In this document: piece by piece, positions 61,381-64,000 of the stretch
Numbering within the stretch: the first letter of the stretch is position 1
How the letters are laid out: every line of letters starts with the position of its first letter
Assembly (NCBI GenBank): GCA_040754815.1
Contig: JBFMBX010000003.1
Location: forward strand, 310,001-374,000
DNA: 64,000 nucleotides
From: Bellilinea sp040754815
GTDB lineage: Bacteria; Chloroflexota; Anaerolineae; Anaerolineales; Anaerolineaceae
Direction: 5' to 3'
Translations under genes and position numbers: made by a program
Notes under the pieces: generated by a model
What the model was told of the DNA's origin: nothing
Databases searched by the model: none
Seen by the model: only the letters and a program-made list of their open reading frames with translations

Positions 61381-62517
61381 TTATTTTGATGCCCCCAGAG
61401 TGATTTTGATTTCTAGAATGCGTTGGCGACGGTATAACTTGACATTGATTGTATCGCCGGGTTTTTGTGCAAATAAAGCATTTAAGTATGATCTTTGTTG
61501 GTTAATTTCTAAATCACCAATCTGGATGATGATATCTCCCCTTTGTATACCACCAAGATCGGCCGGGCTGCCCGGTTCAACGCTCATTACGTACGCACCC
61601 CAATCAACAGGCAACTGGTAACGTCGCGCTATGGAAGGTGTAATCCCTTGCCATGTAATGCCTAAATACGGTCTGGAAAAATATCCGTTGGTTATAATTT
61701 GTTCGCTGATTAGACGAACTGTATTGGAGGGAATTGCAAAACCCAATCCCTCAGCAACAGTGGTGCTGCCCAATCCGCCACGAACGATCAGGGTGTTTAT
61801 TCCAATTACTTCCCCGTTCAGGTTCACCAGCGGCCCACCCGAATTGCCCTGATTAATCGCCGCATCTGTTTGAATTAAATCCTCCATCGTGTAACCTTTT
61901 CCGGTGTCTAAAACCCTACCTGTGGCGCTAACTACACCTACAGTTACGGTATTGCGAAATTCTCCAAGCGGCGATCCGATTGCTATGACCGTTTCGCCGG
62001 GGGTTAAGCGATCCGAATCTCCAAAAACTGCAACAGCGGGCATACTTCCTTCGGCTTTGAGGACAGCCAGATCGGCATAGACATCGCCGTTGATCAAGGA
62101 TGCCTTGACCTGTTCGCCATTTGAAAGGATTACATAAATGTCACTGGTGCCTTCTATAACATGATAATTTGTAACGATGTGGCCTTGTTCGGAAACAATA
62201 ACTCCACTCCCACTTACTGTTTCGTCGGGTGCCCTTCCAAACAGGGTCATTTGACCGGCTATGGTGCCAACCACAGTGACAACTGCGGGGGATACTTTTT
62301 CAACGGCTTGAGTGATGCTAGTCTGGATATCGCTTTGCGAAAAATTCAATACTTGAGTAGTGGGAGTGGGGTTGGGAGCGGTTAAACTATCAGATACTTT
62401 CGCATTTGGGTTTTGACTTAGAACAAATAAACCACCGCCAATTGCGCCGGCAAAGGCACTAAAGCAGGAAAGGATGATAATGATTAATCCAAAGACAACA
62501 ATTTTTTTCGTTGACAT
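61381..62517 (-). CDS. htrA: HtrA/DegP-type trypsin-like serine protease with one PDZ domain
   Basis: 378 residues. An N-terminal membrane anchor (about 5-30) and a Pro/Thr linker precede the S1C protease. The triad is His in TNYHVIEG, Asp in YADLAVLK and Ser in GNSGGPL. A single PDZ domain (about 280-370: RPYLGITWQGI, then GSPADLGGIQRGDIIIQIGD) follows. It degrades misfolded envelope proteins. It is a single-PDZ type like DegS or the Chloroflexota HtrA group. Confidence 0.95.
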   Translation of the reverse strand: MSTKKIVVFGLIIIILSCFSAFAGAIGGGLFVLSQNPNAKVSDSLTAPNPTPTTQVLNFSQSDIQTSITQAVEKVSPAVVTVVGTIAGQMTLFGRAPDETVSGSGVIVSEQGHIVTNYHVIEGTSDIYVILSNGEQVKASLINGDVYADLAVLKAEGSMPAVAVFGDSDRLTPGETVIAIGSPLGEFRNTVTVGVVSATGRVLDTGKGYTMEDLIQTDAAINQGNSGGPLVNLNGEVIGINTLIVRGGLGSTTVAEGLGFAIPSNTVRLISEQIITNGYFSRPYLGITWQGITPSIARRYQLPVDWGAYVMSVEPGSPADLGGIQRGDIIIQIGDLEINQQRSYLNALFAQKPGDTINVKLYRRQRILEIKITLGASK

Positions 62518-62614
62518 ATTAACCCTCCGTTTGAGGATTATATGGCTGGATTATTAGGAAGTTGTTAAGGTTTTATATTACGATTATTAGAAAATGAGCT
62601 CAGAGAGAGGTTCC

Positions 62615-62998
62615 CTATTCCAGTTTGCCATCTGACAGAATTGATTTTTTTAATTGAGTTCTCAATTGAGTGATCTGATCAGTCACTTGCTGAATGTGGG
62701 CAAACAATTCCGTATTGTGTTTTATTCCTTCATTAATCAATAATGCGGCAGCTTCGGAACGGCTTTTGGCAATTTCAGCTTCGACCAGCATATCAAGATG
62801 TTTGAGGGTTTCATCGTTGACTCGAACCATAACCACGTTTCCTCTGGCTTGTAATGCTTCGCCAAGAGTTTGACCGAGATTCTCTACTTGCTTCCACGCT
62901 TCTTTGAGGGGATCGGTGTTTTGTCTTCTTGTTTTTGGTTCGGTGCCTGCCTCGTTTATGGTAGGGTCAGGTTGATTATCAAATTGTTGGTTTTCCAT
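62615..62998 (-). CDS. Ribbon-helix-helix-like protein with a C-terminal coiled coil
   Basis: 127 residues. Residues about 50-95 (ARGNVVMVRVNDETLKHLDMLVEAEIAKSRSEAAALLINEGIK) fit a ribbon-helix-helix pattern: a short strand, then two helices with Ser/Arg at the helix start. The N-terminal 45 residues are polar and low in complexity; the C-terminus is a short coiled coil. It may be a DNA-binding regulator. The fold is assigned by pattern only, and the target is unknown. It lies 97 bases upstream of htrA on the same strand. Confidence 0.6.
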   Translation of the reverse strand: MENQQFDNQPDPTINEAGTEPKTRRQNTDPLKEAWKQVENLGQTLGEALQARGNVVMVRVNDETLKHLDMLVEAEIAKSRSEAAALLINEGIKHNTELFAHIQQVTDQITQLRTQLKKSILSDGKLE

Positions 62999-63069
62999 AG
63001 GTGTGAAATCTCCAGTTTTGTAATTTAATTACACGTAATTATTATACCATTAAAATCGTTAATTGCAAC

Positions 63070-63099
63070 AAAAAATCGCGACCTGAATAAAGATCGCGA
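63070..63099 (-). terminator. Terminator after the gmhB-like gene
   Basis: On the minus strand TCGCGATC (63099-63092) pairs with GGTCGCGA (63083-63076) through one G-U pair, then TTTTTTG. Confidence 0.75.
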
Positions 63100-63131
63100 G
63101 TGATAATAAATTTCAATTAATCAAAAGAATG

Positions 63132-63713
63132 TTAAAAAACAGTCTTCACAATTTCAAAAAAGTTTTTATGAATTTTCACCAAATCAAAATATGGCAATTC
63201 CTTTATAAACGGCAGTTGCTTATTTCCGCGTCCAGTTTTTACAAAATATAAATTTCGAATACCAGCAGCGTAACCTGCTTCAATGTCAGATCTGGCATCA
63301 CCAATAAGCATGGTGTTATGGATGTTATGGTTATATTTTTTTATTGCTTCTAAAATTAATCCGGGTTTTGGTTTCCGACATTCGCAATTTTCAAATGGAG
63401 CGTGCGGGCAAAAATATATTTTTTCTATTTTTCCGCCATGCGATAATATGACTTTTTGAATATATTGACTGATCTCGTTGTATTTTTCGAAGGAAAGAAT
63501 TCCCCGCCCAATGGAGGATTGATTGGTGACAATATAAATTTTGGGCGGGTTGGGAATTTGATTTAATCGGCGAAGAGCGAGCAAAGAGGTTGGGTAAAAC
63601 CGCACATCGGAGATATCACGGACGTAGTTTGCCCTGTTATGAATGATTACTCCGTCGCGATCTAAAAAAATGGCCTCAATGATGGTTCTTTCCTGAGTCG
63701 TTTCGATGTTCAA
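63132..63713 (-). CDS. gmhB: HAD phosphatase of the GmhB type
   Basis: About 193 residues. FLDRDGVI (DxD nucleophile pair), VTNQSSIGRG and GDARSDIEAGYAAG match heptose-1,7-bisphosphate 7-phosphatases. The zinc-loop cysteines and histidine appear as CPHAPFENCECRKPKP. In sugar pathways it dephosphorylates heptose bisphosphate during nucleotide-heptose formation; some members are histidinol phosphatases. The best start is a TTG at 63713 without a clear ribosome binding site, four bases after the tyrosine kinase stop, so coupling is likely. A terminator follows. Confidence 0.85.
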   Translation of the reverse strand: MNIETTQERTIIEAIFLDRDGVIIHNRANYVRDISDVRFYPTSLLALRRLNQIPNPPKIYIVTNQSSIGRGILSFEKYNEISQYIQKVILSHGGKIEKIYFCPHAPFENCECRKPKPGLILEAIKKYNHNIHNTMLIGDARSDIEAGYAAGIRNLYFVKTGRGNKQLPFIKELPYFDLVKIHKNFFEIVKTVF

Positions 63714-63717
63714 AAAA

Positions 63718-64000
63718 CTACTTTTTTACTGCGCTTTTTTCAATTTCAACCGTCTTGCCGTTGGAATTTTCCTTTTTCATGCCGGCATAATAATAATGAC
63801 TATAATAATAGGCACTTTTAGGAGAGATTCCATTAACGATGTAACCTACTACGTTTGCCTTTGCGCGAAGCAACTGGCTCTTGATTTTTTGCAACACATC
63901 GCGGCGTGATTTTCCTAAACTGACTACAACGAGAACACCATCTACCTGTGCAGAAAGGACCAGCGCATCCGATATAATAAACGGCGGTCCATCAATTATG
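63718..64000 (-). CDS. C-terminal end of a bacterial tyrosine kinase (CpsD/CapB type), cut by window edge
   Basis: Translation of the minus strand from the window edge gives about 93 residues ending at a TAG (63720-63718). IIDGPPFIISDALVLSAQVDGVLVVVSLGKSRRDVL is the Walker B region of BY-kinases, and VVGYIVNGISPKS follows. The tail has a tyrosine cluster, AYYYSHYYY, the usual autophosphorylation site. These kinases control exopolysaccharide chain length and export together with a Wzc/CapA-like activator. The N-terminus lies beyond the window. Confidence 0.85.
   Translation of the reverse strand, partial: IIDGPPFIISDALVLSAQVDGVLVVVSLGKSRRDVLQKIKSQLLRAKANVVGYIVNGISPKSAYYYSHYYYAGMKKENSNGKTVEIEKSAVKK

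Noticed and set aside
1..64000. tRNA, rRNA, insertion sequences or prophage genes
   Set aside because: Gaps between genes are short, and I saw no tRNA-like arm pattern, transposase motif or phage structural gene in them.

Overview
The window looks like a chromosomal segment from a member of the Chloroflexota, most likely class Anaerolineae. That placement is an inference from gene content: secreted proteins with cysteine-poor beta-helix and DUF11 modules ending in a YLPLV-type C-terminus, a multiple-monosaccharide ABC importer, an ATP-dependent PEP carboxykinase, ferritin/VIT1 fusions and many multi-domain signalling proteins. Base composition is mostly moderate to AT-leaning, with GC-richer patches in chvE, in the 3' third of the beta-helix gene and in the agmatine genes. 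I see no rRNA, tRNA, CRISPR, insertion sequence or prophage gene.

Layout. 1-6.4 kb: a truncated S41 protease, a class IV aminotransferase, and a minus-strand block of two small genes behind an MrfA/MrfB-type (YprA/YprB) helicase-exonuclease pair whose helicase carries an inserted HNH nuclease motif. 6.5-8.7 kb: an MFS carrier and a prepilin-peptidase-like protein. 8.7-17.1 kb, all minus: pckA, a large lipoprotein, nusB, an Asp23-family gene, an esterase, a LarA-family racemase and a ferritin-VIT1 iron protein. 17.2-24.4 kb: an HD-GYP sensor, an MscS channel, an unknown gene, an amine oxidase and a SlyD-like isomerase.

24.4-31.3 kb is the most striking region. It holds a protein that fuses a catalytically degraded sugar-ABC ATPase domain to a NarL-type histidine kinase, a response regulator of REC-HTH-REC layout, and the chvE-mmsA-mmsB sugar importer. 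I read it as a possible transporter-coupled sugar-sensing system. 31.3-35.1 kb has a TPR-GGDEF cyclase, a copper-chaperone gene divergent from a cysteine-rich regulator with three TGATA repeats phased at 10 bp between them, a DUF1858 protein and a Crp/Fnr regulator. 35.1-39.6 kb has a six-unit, exactly 11-bp-periodic TTTACG array in front of a 1353-residue secreted beta-helix protein.

39.6-43.7 kb is an agmatine deiminase catabolic cluster (regulator, putrescine carbamoyltransferase, antiporter, agmatine deiminase) with no carbamate kinase. 43.9-48.0 kb encodes a heterodimeric ABC exporter plus a DoxX protein. 48.1-50.9 kb is a translationally coupled pair: a B12-binding mutase-like protein and an opine-dehydrogenase-like enzyme. 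51.1-57.2 kb holds a glutaredoxin, an orphan groES, an acetyltransferase, a GGDEF-EAL protein, a methyltransferase and a DUF2270 membrane protein. 57.2-64 kb, all minus, holds a CPBP-like membrane protein overlapping a histidine kinase and an OmpR-type regulator, an HtrA protease, a ribbon-helix-helix-like protein, a GmhB-like phosphatase and the C-terminal end of a bacterial tyrosine kinase.

Start codons were moved from the longest reading frame where a ribosome binding site, an upstream stop or an overlap argued for it; each change is stated in its entry. All functional calls are from reading the sequence and recalling family motifs; no searches were run.
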